Assembly: GCF_028858515.1 (NCBI RefSeq)
Contig: NZ_JAPJZJ010000002.1
Coordinates: forward strand, 248,001-312,000
DNA from: Aurantiacibacter sp. D1-12
GTDB taxonomy: Bacteria > Pseudomonadota > Alphaproteobacteria > Sphingomonadales > Sphingomonadaceae
Direction: 5' to 3'
Length of the DNA: 64,000 nt
Shown: one piece after another, positions 52,948-62,715 of the stretch
How the letters are laid out: the number at the start of each line of letters is the position of its first letter
Position numbering within the stretch: position 1 is the first letter of the stretch
Made by a program: the position numbers and the translations under genes
The notes under the pieces: generated by a model
Database searches by the model: none
Told to the model about the DNA's origin: nothing
Seen by the model: the letters and a program-made list of their open reading frames with translations, nothing else

Positions 52948-52980
52948 TCCGCCGCTGCATATGGACAAGGTTCATCAAGC

Positions 52981-53772
52981 ATGCGCAATAGTGCCGGAAT
53001 GAACCGCCGTCAGCTTCTCACCTCCGGTATTGCCGCCAGTGCTGCGATTGCGACGCCTACTCGCGTTTTTGCGCAGGCCGGGCCTGATGCACGCACGCGG
53101 CGCCTGCTTGAAATCGCCCGGCGCGAAGTCGAGCGCAATGCTGCCGCCTTGTGGCATAGCGACGTGGTGGGCATCGCCGACTTCGGCCTGCATTCCAGCT
53201 TGCCACGTTTCCATTTCGTAGACCTTATCGCAGGCCGCGTGAACAGCGCGCTCGTCTCGCACGGCAGCGGGTCAGACCCCGAGCACGATGGATGGCTCAA
53301 CGAGTACTCCAACCTTCACGACAGCTGGGCGACCAGCCGCGGCGCCTACATCACGTGGGAATGGTACGAAGGACGCTATGGCACCTCGGTGCGCATGGGC
53401 GGGCTGGACGAGACCAATTCCAATGCCCTTCCACGCGCCATCGTTCTTCATGCTGCAGACTATGCCACGCCCGCACACGTCGAGCGCTGGGGACGACTTG
53501 GCCGATCAAACGGTTGTCCGGCATTCGGCACCGAGACTTTTCCCGAAGTGCTCTATCGCCTGTCCGGTGGCAGACTGATCTTTGCTGATACGCTCGGCAT
53601 TGGAGGTGACGGCGAAGACGTGGCCATGCCCGAGCAAGCGCCGGTCGACTTCGAAACGGCAATTGCCGAGCGGAGAGCGCGTAACGCGCCGCCCGAAGAA
53701 GAGCCAAGCGAAGATACGCTGGCCCAAATCTACGCCGAGGCCAATCCGGGCCTGGCACCCGAAAGCGACTGA
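52981..53772 (+). CDS. Tat-exported L,D-transpeptidase catalytic domain protein (YkuD_2 type)
   Basis: The 263-residue protein's N terminus MNRRQLLTSGIAASAAIATP (starting at the seventh codon, 52999) is a twin-arginine signal. The catalytic domain shows LVSHGSGSDPEHDGW and the active-site Cys in RSNGCPAFG, a variant of the SHGC motif of L,D-transpeptidases. It would crosslink peptidoglycan or attach proteins to it. The C-terminal 50 residues are acidic. Its stop abuts the end of the convergent second L,D-transpeptidase gene. Confidence 0.85.
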   Translation: MRNSAGMNRRQLLTSGIAASAAIATPTRVFAQAGPDARTRRLLEIARREVERNAAALWHSDVVGIADFGLHSSLPRFHFVDLIAGRVNSALVSHGSGSDPEHDGWLNEYSNLHDSWATSRGAYITWEWYEGRYGTSVRMGGLDETNSNALPRAIVLHAADYATPAHVERWGRLGRSNGCPAFGTETFPEVLYRLSGGRLIFADTLGIGGDGEDVAMPEQAPVDFETAIAERRARNAPPEEEPSEDTLAQIYAEANPGLAPESD

Positions 53773-55128
53773 TCAGCTCGCAGTGGTGCGAGCGTCCTCT
53801 ACGATCTCGATCACTTCCTCACTCGTCGCGCGGGCACGGTTGCCTTGGCGTGGCTCGTCAAGCGAAGCGAGCACAGGGGCATCGCGGCCATAAATGTCTT
53901 CATAGCTGCGCAGATTGCCCTCTGAATCGAGGCCCATCGTGAAATAGGTGATGTAGACCGGCATGGTCCGCTGCACCGGCACGCGCGTGTAGTCGCCGCT
54001 CACGTGGATATCGACGGCTTCCTGCCGCGTCGCCCCGCCGCCAAGGATCGCCACGGTCATCGCCAGCTCAAGCGCTCGTTCCACACGAATACAGCCGTGG
54101 CTGCGCGCGCGGTTGCTGCTGTCGAACAGGTGACGCTGCGGCGTATCGTGCAGGAAAATCGCATGCGCATTGGGCATGTCGAGCTTCATTTCGCCTAGCG
54201 AGTTGGTCGGGCCCGGTTGTTGCACCACGCTGATCCAGCCATTGGCGCCGCGCGTGGCGGTGTAGCCCTGCGAGCGCGCCCACTGCGGGTTGTTGAGCAC
54301 GCGGTTGCCCAGCCCTTCCCCGCGCACAATGCTCTGCGGCACTGTCCAGGTCGGGTTGAAGACGACGCCTTCGACCGTTTCTGCCAGCTGCGGCGTTGCG
54401 GTGCGGCCCGGGGCGCCGACAATCGTGCGGTAGGTGCTGATGATACGGTCATTGACCATCAGGCGCAGCTGATATTCGGGCACGTTGGTGATCAGGTATT
54501 GGCCGCCCAAGTCACGCGGCAGCCAGCGCCAGCGATCCATATTCGCGCGGATGATCCGGCGGCGATCGGTTGCTTCTTCCGGCGTATTCGCCAGCGCTTC
54601 GCGCAAGGCAGCGTAGTCAGCATGGTCAGGCGCGAGCGACGCGACAACACCGGCCACATCGCCGTTTTCCAGCGCTTCGGTCATCAGCGATCCGGTTGGC
54701 ATCAGATCGGGATCAGGATCGACCACGAACCACTGACGACGCGATTCCATTGGCGTGCGGCCATCACGCAGGTCTTCCACGAGCCATACAAAAACACCAC
54801 TGGCGCGAATGTTAAGGGCGGTGCTTTCGCCATTGGCGATTTCTTCGCGCAGCAAGTCTGGACGGTAATCGGCGGGGTCGAGGCCTTCTGCACCGATACC
54901 CTCGATCACCGCGAGCAATGCGTTGGCATTATCGATCGACCAGTGCTGCACTGCTGCAAAGCGCGGGTCTTCCTGCACGATCTCGTTGCTTTGCAGCCCC
55001 GGCGTTGCCGTGACTTCGGCAGCATCATCGCTTTCCAAAATATCCTGCGCAAACAGTGTCTGCGCCATACCCGGCGCTGCCATGACCGCCACGGTGGCAA
55101 GTGCGCCGCTCAAACCGACGAAACGCAT
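53773..55128 (-). CDS. L,D-transpeptidase (YcbB/LdtD-like)
   Basis: The 451-residue secreted protein has a signal peptide beginning at the chosen start (MRFVGLSGALATVAVMAAPG, then AQT). An N-terminal region with a peptidoglycan-binding-like stretch follows, then the YkuD domain at about 220-390 with SRWT-like strands and the catalytic motif RSHGCIRVERALELA. This size and order match the YcbB/LdtD class that makes 3-3 crosslinks. Upstream in-frame starts at 55209 and 55152 add polar residues not typical of a signal. It converges with the other L,D-transpeptidase gene, an unusual pairing. Confidence 0.88.
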   Translation of the reverse strand: MRFVGLSGALATVAVMAAPGMAQTLFAQDILESDDAAEVTATPGLQSNEIVQEDPRFAAVQHWSIDNANALLAVIEGIGAEGLDPADYRPDLLREEIANGESTALNIRASGVFVWLVEDLRDGRTPMESRRQWFVVDPDPDLMPTGSLMTEALENGDVAGVVASLAPDHADYAALREALANTPEEATDRRRIIRANMDRWRWLPRDLGGQYLITNVPEYQLRLMVNDRIISTYRTIVGAPGRTATPQLAETVEGVVFNPTWTVPQSIVRGEGLGNRVLNNPQWARSQGYTATRGANGWISVVQQPGPTNSLGEMKLDMPNAHAIFLHDTPQRHLFDSSNRARSHGCIRVERALELAMTVAILGGGATRQEAVDIHVSGDYTRVPVQRTMPVYITYFTMGLDSEGNLRSYEDIYGRDAPVLASLDEPRQGNRARATSEEVIEIVEDARTTAS

Positions 55129-55271
55129 CAGAATCGAGTCCCCATTAACCATAATATCGACAGATAATGCCGATTTGCGCTTTTTGCTATGATTCAATGG
55201 CGCTTTCACGGGGCTGAACCGGTCGTAAAGACTGGTGACGGGGCGCGTATCGCCCCCTAAAGCAGCGGCTC

Positions 55272-56168
55272 ATGGAACAGCCGCAACGCCTTATCCTGCC
55301 CTTTTTGGCAGCCATTGTGGCGGTAGGTTTCCTGTCGCTGATGGATGCGTTGATGAAAGGCTCTTCGCTGGCCACGGGTGTCTATACTGCCTCTCTGTTG
55401 CGCTCGCTGATCGCTGCCGCGATGGTCGCCCCGTTCTGGCTGGCGAGTGGTTTCGTATGGCCGCGCGGTCGCGTGATGCGGTTGCACCTTGAGCGCGGCA
55501 TCGTCTCTGCAGTGATGGCGCTCAGTTTCTTCTACGCGCTGACCAAACTACCGATTGCAGAGGCCATCGCGATCAGTTTCGTCGCGCCGCTGATCGCGCT
55601 CTATCTGGCGCGGATCATGTTGGGAGAAACAATCCAGCGCAGTGCAATCTGGGCCTCTGTGATCGGGTTCGCCGGGACAATCGTGATCATCAGCGGTCGG
55701 CTTGGCCGCAGCGATTTTGACGAGGGCGTGGCGCTGGGGTTGCTCGCGCTGATCTTCTCGGCATTGCTTTATGCGTACAATTTCGTGGTCATCCGCCGCC
55801 AGTCGCAAGTCGCCGGGCCATTGGAGGTCGCCACCTTCCATTCGGGTGTCGGCGGACTGGTGCAATTGCTCGCCGCTCCGTTCTTCTTCGTGATGCCGGA
55901 TACCGGAACGCTCGGTAACATCGGAGTTGCCGCATTCCTGACCGTGATCGCATCGATGGCGCTTGCCTGGGCATATGCGCGCGCCGAAGCACAGATGCTG
56001 GTGCCGGTGGAGTACACCGGCTTCCTCTGGGCGGCGCTGTTCGGTTGGCTGTTCTTCGAAGAGCAGGTGACGTTCACTACTATCGTGGGCGTTGTGCTGA
56101 TTGTGATCGGATGCTGGATCGCCGCGCCACGACGCAAGCAGCCGGAAGAGCCAGTGCAGGCCGCCTAG
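55272..56168 (+). CDS. EamA/DMT-family transporter
   Basis: The 298-residue protein has ten predicted transmembrane helices in two five-helix repeats, the EamA (DMT) arrangement, with an internal EAIAISFVAPLIALYLARIMLGE segment in repeat one and VEYTGFLWAALFGWLFFEE in repeat two. Substrates of this subgroup include metabolites and amino acids, but none can be assigned. It is divergent from the L,D-transpeptidase. Its last codon overlaps the small membrane protein gene on the other strand by 4 bp. Confidence 0.9.
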   Translation: MEQPQRLILPFLAAIVAVGFLSLMDALMKGSSLATGVYTASLLRSLIAAAMVAPFWLASGFVWPRGRVMRLHLERGIVSAVMALSFFYALTKLPIAEAIAISFVAPLIALYLARIMLGETIQRSAIWASVIGFAGTIVIISGRLGRSDFDEGVALGLLALIFSALLYAYNFVVIRRQSQVAGPLEVATFHSGVGGLVQLLAAPFFFVMPDTGTLGNIGVAAFLTVIASMALAWAYARAEAQMLVPVEYTGFLWAALFGWLFFEEQVTFTTIVGVVLIVIGCWIAAPRRKQPEEPVQAA

Positions 56169-56341
56169 GCGTCGGCACCTTCGCTCACGAGCACTTCTTC
56201 TTCGGGCACTTCATCGAACCAGTCGACGCTCTGCCAGATCAGCCCTGCAGCTGCGCCGAAGAAGGCTGCGGTCACCAGAGCCAACAGCATAAAGAACACG
56301 CCAAGCGGCGCTTTCTTCGGTGCCGGATTTCCAAGTGCCAT
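56165..56341 (-). CDS. 58-residue single-span membrane protein
   Basis: Reading from ATG 56341: MALGNPAPKKAPLG, then one hydrophobic span (VFFMLLALVTAAFFGAAAGL), then IWQSVDWFDEVP and an acidic tail EEEVLVSEGADA. The basic N side and acidic C side fit a single transmembrane helix with the tail outside. The composition matches neighbouring genes and the frame runs without internal stops to a TAG that overlaps the EamA stop. Function is unknown; it lies upstream of, and divergent from, acnA. Confidence 0.7.
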   Translation of the reverse strand: MALGNPAPKKAPLGVFFMLLALVTAAFFGAAAGLIWQSVDWFDEVPEEEVLVSEGADA

Positions 56342-56508
56342 TGCCTAAACTTTCCTTATCGAATGGTGTAACATTCTTGTTCAATTGGCCATTATTGGCC
56401 GTGCCACTTGACGATTAGCTGCCAAACGCGCAACTCGCCCCCAAACACGGCTTTCCCCTCGCGCGTGACGGCCGTTTTCGCAACACTTTTTACGAGGATC
56501 CATCCTTC

Positions 56509-59181
56509 ATGACCCAGGTCGGCGCCAATTCGCTCGGAACCCGCAAGACACTCGACGTAAACGGTACGAGCTACGCCTATTATTCGCTCAAGGCTGCAGG
56601 TGAGAAATTCGGCGATGTTTCGCGTCTGCCGCACTCGATGAAGGTGCTGCTCGAAAACATGCTGCGTTTTGAAGACGAAGGCTTCACCGTCGGCGAAGAG
56701 CATGTGAAGGCGATTGTCGACTGGCAGAACAACCCGGCGACGGGTGACGAGATCCAGTACCGTCCGGCCCGCGTGCTGCTGCAGGATTTCACCGGCGTGC
56801 CTTGCGTGGTCGACCTGGCCGCGATGCGCGATGCCATCGGCAAGCTTGGCGGCGATACCGCGAAGATCAACCCGCAGGTTCCCGTGAACCTCGTGATCGA
56901 CCACTCGGTCATGGTCGATGAATTCGGTCACCCGCAGGCCTTCGAGAAGAACATGGAGCTGGAATACCAGCGCAATGCCGAGCGTTATGACTTCCTGAAG
57001 TGGGGCGCAAAGAGCCTGCAGAACTTCTCCGCTGTGCCTCCGGGCACAGGCATTTGCCACCAGGTGAACCTGGAACACATCGGCAAGGGCGTGTGGTCGA
57101 GTGAAGACCAGAACGGCGAAACGGTCGCTTACCCCGATACCTGCGTCGGCACCGACAGCCACACTACCATGATCAACGGCCTTGGCGTGCTTGGCTGGGG
57201 CGTTGGCGGGATCGAGGCTGAAGCAGCAATGCTCGGCCAGCCGATTTCGATGCTGATCCCCGAAGTTGTCGGCTTCAAACTGACCGGCAAGATGGCCGAA
57301 GGCGTGACAGCTACCGACCTTGTGCTCACCTGCGTGCAGATGCTGCGCGAGCACGGTGTGGTCGGTCGCTTTGTAGAGTTCTACGGCGAAGGCGTCGCCA
57401 ACCTCAGCCTTGCTGACCGTGCGACCATCGCCAACATGGCTCCTGAGTACGGCGCGACCTGCGGCTTCTTTGGCATAGATGACAAAACGCTCGATTATCT
57501 GCGTCTCACCGGTCGCCCGGAAGAGACCATCGCGCTGGTTGAAGCCTATGCGAAGGAACAGGGCATGTGGTTCTCCCCTTCGGATGAACCCGTGTTCTCG
57601 AGCACGCTCTCGCTCGACATGGCCGCTGTTGTGCCCAGCCTTGCTGGCCCGAAGCGCCCGCAGGACAAGGTTGCGCTCCCTGAAGTGGACGAGCTGTTCA
57701 ATGGCGATCTCGCCAAGGTCTACTCCAAGTCTGCACCCGAGCGTGTGGCCGTCGAAGGCAAGGACCACGATGTTGGCGATGGCGACGTTGTGATCGCGGC
57801 CATCACCAGCTGCACCAACACCTCCAACCCCGACGTGCTGATCGCCGCCGGTCTCGTCGCCAAGAAGGCGCGTGAGAAAGGCCTTGCGCCCAAGCCTTGG
57901 GTGAAGACCTCGCTCGCACCTGGCTCGCAGGTGGTCACCGACTATCTCGAAAAGAGCGGCCTGCAGGACGATCTTGACGCGATCGGCTTCGACCTCGTCG
58001 GCTATGGCTGCACTACCTGCATCGGCAACTCGGGCCCGCTCGCCCCGCCGATCAGTGCGGCGATCAACAACAACGATATCGTTGCCGCATCGGTCCTGTC
58101 GGGCAACCGCAACTTCGAAGGCCGCGTTTCGCCGGACGTGCGTGCCAACTTCCTCGCCTCGCCGCCGCTCGTGGTCGCATACGCGCTGAAGGGCACGGTG
58201 ACGCAGGACATCACCGAAACCCCGATCGGACAGGACCAGAACGGCAACAACGTGATGCTCGCCGACATCTGGCCGAGCAACCAGGAAATTGCCGAGCACC
58301 GCGCTGCCAATATCGACCGCTCGATGTTCGAAGCGCGCTATGCCGACGTATACAAGGGTGACGAGCACTGGCAGGCGATCAACGTCGAAGCCAGCGACAC
58401 CTACAACTGGAACCCCGCCAGCACCTATGTCGCCAACCCGCCGTACTTTGACGGGATGGAAATGGAGCCGGCTCCGGTCACCGATATTGAGGGCGCAAAG
58501 CCGCTCGCGATCCTTGGCGACTCGGTTACCACGGACCACATCTCGCCTGCTGGCGCGATCAAGGAAGACTCACCCGCAGGCTCCTACCTTGTCAGCCATC
58601 AGGTGCCGAAGAAGGACTTCAACTCTTACGGCTCGCGCCGCGGCAACCATGAAGTCATGATGCGCGGCACATTCGCCAACATCCGCATCAAGAACGAAAT
58701 GGTTCCGGGCGTCGAAGGCGGCGAAACCGTCTACAATGGCGAGCAGATGCCGATTTACGACGCGGCAATGAAGCACAAGGCGGATGGCACTCCGCTCGTC
58801 GTCATCGGTGGCAAGGAATACGGCACGGGCTCGAGCCGTGACTGGGCCGCGAAGGGCACCATCCTGCTCGGCGTGCGTGCCGTTATCGTGGAAAGCTACG
58901 AGCGTATTCACCGCTCCAACCTGATCGGCATGGGCGTGCTTCCGCTACAGTTCAAGGATGGCGATACTCGCGATACGCTGGAGCTGACCGGCGATTGCAC
59001 GTTCACCGTGAAGGGCCTTGGCGATCTAACCCCGCGTCAGGATGTCGAAGTCGAAGTGACCCGCGCCGATGGCACGACCTTCACCTTCACCGCGCTGTGC
59101 CGCATCGATACCGCCAACGAGCTTGAGTACTACAAGAACGGCGGCATCCTGCACTACGTACTGCGCAAGCTGGCTTCGTAA
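56509..59181 (+). CDS. acnA: aconitate hydratase A
   Basis: The 890-residue TCA-cycle enzyme isomerises citrate to isocitrate using a [4Fe-4S] cluster. The cluster ligands are Cys of [11 protein letters not shown] and the CTTC pair in [12 protein letters not shown]. Active-site blocks include [23 protein letters not shown] at about 215-240 and [10 protein letters not shown] near residue 783, with the C-terminal swivel domain. The length equals the AcnA/IRP1 family. The start follows a clear SD-like AGGATCC. It is followed after 2 bp by the rhodanese gene. Confidence 0.96.
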   Translation: MTQVGANSLGTRKTLDVNGTSYAYYSLKAAGEKFGDVSRLPHSMKVLLENMLRFEDEGFTVGEEHVKAIVDWQNNPATGDEIQYRPARVLLQDFTGVPCVVDLAAMRDAIGKLGGDTAKINPQVPVNLVIDHSVMVDEFGHPQAFEKNMELEYQRNAERYDFLKWGAKSLQNFSAVPPGTGICHQVNLEHIGKGVWSSEDQNGETVAYPDTCVGTDSHTTMINGLGVLGWGVGGIEAEAAMLGQPISMLIPEVVGFKLTGKMAEGVTATDLVLTCVQMLREHGVVGRFVEFYGEGVANLSLADRATIANMAPEYGATCGFFGIDDKTLDYLRLTGRPEETIALVEAYAKEQGMWFSPSDEPVFSSTLSLDMAAVVPSLAGPKRPQDKVALPEVDELFNGDLAKVYSKSAPERVAVEGKDHDVGDGDVVIAAITSCTNTSNPDVLIAAGLVAKKAREKGLAPKPWVKTSLAPGSQVVTDYLEKSGLQDDLDAIGFDLVGYGCTTCIGNSGPLAPPISAAINNNDIVAASVLSGNRNFEGRVSPDVRANFLASPPLVVAYALKGTVTQDITETPIGQDQNGNNVMLADIWPSNQEIAEHRAANIDRSMFEARYADVYKGDEHWQAINVEASDTYNWNPASTYVANPPYFDGMEMEPAPVTDIEGAKPLAILGDSVTTDHISPAGAIKEDSPAGSYLVSHQVPKKDFNSYGSRRGNHEVMMRGTFANIRIKNEMVPGVEGGETVYNGEQMPIYDAAMKHKADGTPLVVIGGKEYGTGSSRDWAAKGTILLGVRAVIVESYERIHRSNLIGMGVLPLQFKDGDTRDTLELTGDCTFTVKGLGDLTPRQDVEVEVTRADGTTFTFTALCRIDTANELEYYKNGGILHYVLRKLAS

Positions 59182-59183
59182 CA

Positions 59184-59633
59184 ATGCGCGCTGTTATCGC
59201 CATCGCTCCGCTTGCTCTGCTTGCCGCGTGTTCGGGAGAGAACGTCCCGGGCGCGCCCGTGCTGGCTGTCGTGGAACAGAGCGATGGCGGCAGCGTGGCA
59301 CAGGCTGCGGCAGTCGAAACCCTCGACGCGATCGAGCTGATGGGCCTTATCGAACACGGCGAAGTTGTGCTTGTAGACGTCCGCACTCCGGCCGAATTTG
59401 GCGAAGGCCGCCTGCCCGGCTCGCTCAACGCTCCAGTCGAGACCTTCGATCCGGCAAGCATCCCGATGGAAGCTGAGCGTGAGACGATCCTCTACTGCCG
59501 TTCCGCCGGCCGTTCCGCACGCGCCGCGCAGATGCTGGCAGAGCATAGCGGTGGCACTGTGCGCCACCTCGAAGGCGGTATTATCGCGTGGGGGGAAGCA
59601 GGCGGCGAAGTGATCACATCGCCGGAGAGCTGA
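59184..59633 (+). CDS. rhodanese-domain lipoprotein
   Basis: The 149-residue protein has a lipoprotein signal (IAPLALLAAC, acyl Cys about residue 16) and a rhodanese domain: LVDVRTPAEFGEGRLPGSLNAP and the active loop ILYCRSAGRSARAAQ with the catalytic Cys, then HLEGGIIAW. It transfers sulfane sulfur in the periplasm, though the acceptor is unknown. It is 2 bp downstream of acnA, probably cotranscribed. A terminator hairpin follows at 59663. Confidence 0.9.
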   Translation: MRAVIAIAPLALLAACSGENVPGAPVLAVVEQSDGGSVAQAAAVETLDAIELMGLIEHGEVVLVDVRTPAEFGEGRLPGSLNAPVETFDPASIPMEAERETILYCRSAGRSARAAQMLAEHSGGTVRHLEGGIIAWGEAGGEVITSPES

Positions 59634-59662
59634 CGCTTCTACGAATAGCATTCGCAAACAAT

Positions 59663-59694
59663 AAGGGCGGCCTCTCTTTCGAGGGGCCGCCCTT
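59663..59694. terminator. bidirectional terminator
   Basis: AAGGGCGGCC-t-CTC and GAG-g-GGCCGCCCTT pair around TTTC between the rhodanese gene and the convergent repeat-protein gene. T-rich sequence is limited, but the stem is strong. Confidence 0.8.
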
Positions 59695-59719
59695 CGTCTT
59701 GCCAGACGATCTTGTGAAA

Positions 59720-61444
59720 TCAGGCCTCGGCCACTTCGCCTTCTTCAGCCTCGCTGCCATCCTTGCGGCGGCGGCGGAGGAAGACTGCACCTGCACCCGC
59801 ACCGAACAGCAGCAGCATGCCCGGAGCCGGAACCGGCGTGCCGGTCGTACCCGAAGTGCCACTCGTACCCGAGGTGCCGCTGGTACTGGTTGAACCCGAA
59901 GTCGAGCTCGACGTGGAAGTCGAGGTCGAGGTGGACGATGACGTCGAAGTGCTCGATGACGACGATGTCGACGTTGACGTGGACGAAGATGTCGAGGTGC
60001 TGACATTACCCGAGCTGGACGATGTCGAAGTCACGCCACCCGTAGTTGTTGTCACGCCACCCGTGGTCGTCGAAACACCGCCTGTCGACGTAGACGTCGT
60101 GGTCGAAACGCCGCTGGTCGTCGAACCAGAAGTGGTCGTGCCACTTGTGCTACCGCCAGTCGTTGTCGTGGTCGAGCCGCCCGTGGTCGTCGATCCACCC
60201 GTGGTGGTCGTCGTACCGCTGGTCGTGGTTGACGTAGTGTTGCCACCGCTTGTCGTTGTCGAAACACCACCGGTCGTAGTGGTTGAACTGGTTGTGCCCG
60301 AACTGGTCGACGTGGTCGAACCGCCCGTGCTGCTGATACCGCCCGTCGTCGTCGTGCCCGATGTGGTCGAGCTGGTTGTGGTCGTTCCCGACGTACCGCT
60401 CGTTCCGGACGTGCCACTGGTGCCAGATGTTCCGCTGGTTCCAGACGTACCGCTGGAACCACTGCTGGAGCCACTGGACGAACCGCTCGTGGAGCTGCCC
60501 GTGCTGGTGCTGCCGCCAGTGGAACTGCTGGTCGAGGAGGATCCGGAAGACGAGCTCGATCCGCTGGTTGAAGAGGTCACGTTACCCGAGGAAGACGAGG
60601 TACTTGTAACACCGCCCGTGGTGCTCGTGACGCCGCCTGTGGTGCTGGTAACGCCACCGGTGGAGGACGAAGTCGTACTGGTAACACCGCCGGTCGAAGA
60701 CGACGTCGTGCTGGTGATACCACCGGTCGAAGTCGTACTTGAGAAATCACCGGACGAGCTAGTGCTGGTCACCGAGCCCGAAGAGCTACTCACATCGCCG
60801 GAGCTGGAGCTACTCACGTCACCCGAACTACTGACATCGCCTGAGGTCGAAGTCGAACCGCCCGAAGTCGAGGTGGAGGTCGAGCCGCCCGAAGTGGAAG
60901 TCGAAGAACCTGTCGAGCTGTTGTCGATATCGATGATGATATCGCCGCTCGAACCGCTGGTGCCTTCGCCACTTGTCGTGGTCGTGGTGCTCATGTCGAC
61001 TACTGCAGTGGCGCTGCCGCCACCACCGCTGCCGCCGAAGAAGCCACCGAAGAAACCACCGCCGAAGCCGCCGCCAAAGCCACCCGAGCCGCCAATCACC
61101 ACCGGCTGACCGCTGCCGCCACCGCGAACGGGAGCAGACGGAAGCTGCGGGAGAGGCAGTGGCACACCGGCCAGTGCATACTCTTCTTCGCAGCATTCAT
61201 CAGGACGCTCGATAGTACGGCGCAGTCGGCGCTGGGCACGCGGTTCACGCGGAATCTCGCGGCGCGCCGTCGGCGTACCTTCGGTTTTCACGTCGACAAG
61301 TACGGGCTCCCCTGCCTCGTTCTCATCGGACTTGTAACGAACGTGCGAAGTCTGGGGTTCGGCAACGTGCACCGCGCCCCCGCCAATGATCGCCCCGCCA
61401 GCTGCGGCGGCGCTCAGTTTCGCAATAGCCATGCGTACAGACAT
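59720..61444 (-). CDS. Ser/Thr/Gly repeat surface protein with PEP-CTERM-like C terminus
   Basis: The 574-residue protein has an N-terminal hydrophobic segment (LSAAAAGGAIIGGG), then a short Arg-rich stretch, a Gly/Phe-rich run near residue 130 and about 350 residues of low-complexity Ser/Thr/Gly repeats (STGGVTSTT, GTSGTSGTSG and related). The C terminus reads TPVPAPGMLLLFGAGAGAVFLRRRRK, then an acidic tail. A Pro-x-Pro motif, a hydrophobic helix and an Arg cluster form the layout of a PEP-CTERM sorting signal (PAPG variant). The long acidic tail after the Arg cluster is unusual. It is probably a glycosylated or adhesive surface or extracellular matrix protein. No processing exosortase is seen in the window. 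Confidence 0.8.
   Translation of the reverse strand: MSVRMAIAKLSAAAAGGAIIGGGAVHVAEPQTSHVRYKSDENEAGEPVLVDVKTEGTPTARREIPREPRAQRRLRRTIERPDECCEEEYALAGVPLPLPQLPSAPVRGGGSGQPVVIGGSGGFGGGFGGGFFGGFFGGSGGGGSATAVVDMSTTTTTSGEGTSGSSGDIIIDIDNSSTGSSTSTSGGSTSTSTSGGSTSTSGDVSSSGDVSSSSSGDVSSSSGSVTSTSSSGDFSSTTSTGGITSTTSSSTGGVTSTTSSSTGGVTSTTGGVTSTTGGVTSTSSSSGNVTSSTSGSSSSSGSSSTSSSTGGSTSTGSSTSGSSSGSSSGSSGTSGTSGTSGTSGTSGTSGTSGTTTTSSTTSGTTTTGGISSTGGSTTSTSSGTTSSTTTTGGVSTTTSGGNTTSTTTSGTTTTTGGSTTTGGSTTTTTGGSTSGTTTSGSTTSGVSTTTSTSTGGVSTTTGGVTTTTGGVTSTSSSSGNVSTSTSSSTSTSTSSSSSTSTSSSTSTSTSTSSSTSGSTSTSGTSGTSGTSGTTGTPVPAPGMLLLFGAGAGAVFLRRRRKDGSEAEEGEVAEA
59860..60930 (-). repeat. coding tandem repeats of the Ser/Thr/Gly protein
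   Basis: About 1.07 kb of degenerate repeats, with units of roughly 9-30 bases, encode Ser, Thr and Gly. The antisense strand is open too (Val/Glu/Pro-rich, 59763-61109), which is a by-product of the codon pattern. Such repeats can vary in copy number by slippage or recombination. Confidence 0.85.
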
Positions 61445-61686
61445 GCGCTGGTCTCTCTCAATTCACCGGAAGTGCCTGCAGCCCCCTCAGTGGTGCCGAC
61501 GGCCTTTTCCGCTTCGTGCCAGAGAGACTTGTAAATGCCGATCCGGCAATCCCCTTAACCGCGATTCAGCTTGTCAAATCGCAAAAAAGTGGCGGTTTTC
61601 TGCGGTGCAGCACCGGGTTGTCCCACAATGGAACCGAAACGGGGCCAAATAAGAACAAGACTTTAACGTCCCGAGGCCGGTCAGGC

Positions 61687-62715
61687 CTACTTTTCGCTTC
61701 CGAACAAACCGCTCTGCGAGCCGGAAGGCGGGGTGATTCCCAAGTGATTCCATCCGCCATCATTCAGACAACGCCCGCGCGCAGTACGCGCGATCAGGCC
61801 CAGCTGGATAAGGAACGGTTCGATCACTTCCTCCACCGTATCGCGCGGTTCGGCAAGGCCCGCTGCCAGCGTTTCAACGCCCACGGGGCCGCCTTTGTAA
61901 GTCTCTGCAATCATGGTGAGATAGCGCCGGTCCATCGCGTCGAGGCCGAGTGAATCGATCTCCAGCCGGGTCAATGCTTCATCGGCGATATCTGCAGTGA
62001 CTTCTCCCGCATCCTGCACCTGCGCAAAGTCGCGTACCCGGCGCAGAAGCCTTCCGGCGACACGCGGCGTACCGCGCGAACGGCGGGCAATCTCGCGCGC
62101 GCCCGCGTCCGCCATCGCGATATCGAGAAGCCGCGCGCCGCGCCGCACGACTTCGGACAGCTCGCCCTCGGTGTAAAACACCAGCCGCACAGGGATGCCG
62201 AAACGATCACGAAGCGGCGTGGTGAGCAGCCCCTGCCGCGTGGTTGCGCCGACCAGAGTAAACGGTGGCAAGTCGATCCGGACAGAGCGCGCGGATGGCC
62301 CCTCCCCGATGATGATATCGAGCGCACGGTCCTCCATGGCCGGATAAAGCACTTCCTCGACTACCGGATTGAGCCGATGGATCTCGTCGATGAAAAGCAC
62401 ATCATGCGGCTCAAGATTGGTGAGCAACGCGGCAAGATCACCCGCTTTGGCGATGACCGGACCCGAAGTAGCGCGAAAACCCACGCCCAGCTCCTTGGCG
62501 ATAATCTGCGCAAGCGTCGTCTTGCCCAGCCCGGGCGGTCCGAAGAACAGCGTATGGTCCATCGCCTCGCCGCGCTTCCTGGCGGCCTCGATAAACACCC
62601 GCAGGTTATCCCGCGCAGCCTCCTGCCCGATAAACTCGGTGAGCGACTTGGGCCGCAATGCGGCGTCAGGATCATCCGGCTGGCGATCAGGGGAATGGAT
62701 GGGTTGGTCAGTCAT
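61687..62715 (-). CDS. ruvB: RuvB, Holliday junction branch-migration ATPase
   Basis: The 342-residue AAA+ motor, a hexamer, drives branch migration with RuvA. It has Walker [10 protein letters not shown] near residue 56, Walker [11 protein letters not shown], sensor 1 [10 protein letters not shown], Arg finger in TPLRDRFG and the C-terminal winged-helix domain ([10 protein letters not shown]). The start at 62715 overlaps the stop of the preceding gene (ATGA); an alternative ATG at 62733 adds six residues. It is separated from ruvA by two unrelated genes. Confidence 0.96.
   Translation of the reverse strand: MTDQPIHSPDRQPDDPDAALRPKSLTEFIGQEAARDNLRVFIEAARKRGEAMDHTLFFGPPGLGKTTLAQIIAKELGVGFRATSGPVIAKAGDLAALLTNLEPHDVLFIDEIHRLNPVVEEVLYPAMEDRALDIIIGEGPSARSVRIDLPPFTLVGATTRQGLLTTPLRDRFGIPVRLVFYTEGELSEVVRRGARLLDIAMADAGAREIARRSRGTPRVAGRLLRRVRDFAQVQDAGEVTADIADEALTRLEIDSLGLDAMDRRYLTMIAETYKGGPVGVETLAAGLAEPRDTVEEVIEPFLIQLGLIARTARGRCLNDGGWNHLGITPPSGSQSGLFGSEK

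Noticed and set aside
56392-58539. 715-codon minus-strand ORF
   Set aside because: It is antisense to acnA, which is a confident full-length gene; the reverse frame is open only because of GC-rich codon bias.
59860-60930. CRISPR-like repetitive array
   Set aside because: The repeats are degenerate, in frame, without unique spacers, and lie in a coding gene; no cas genes are near.
59763-61109. 448-codon plus-strand ORF (Val/Glu/Pro-rich)
   Set aside because: It is antisense to the Ser/Thr/Gly repeat gene, lacks a domain or signal, and its openness follows from the repeat codons on the minus strand.
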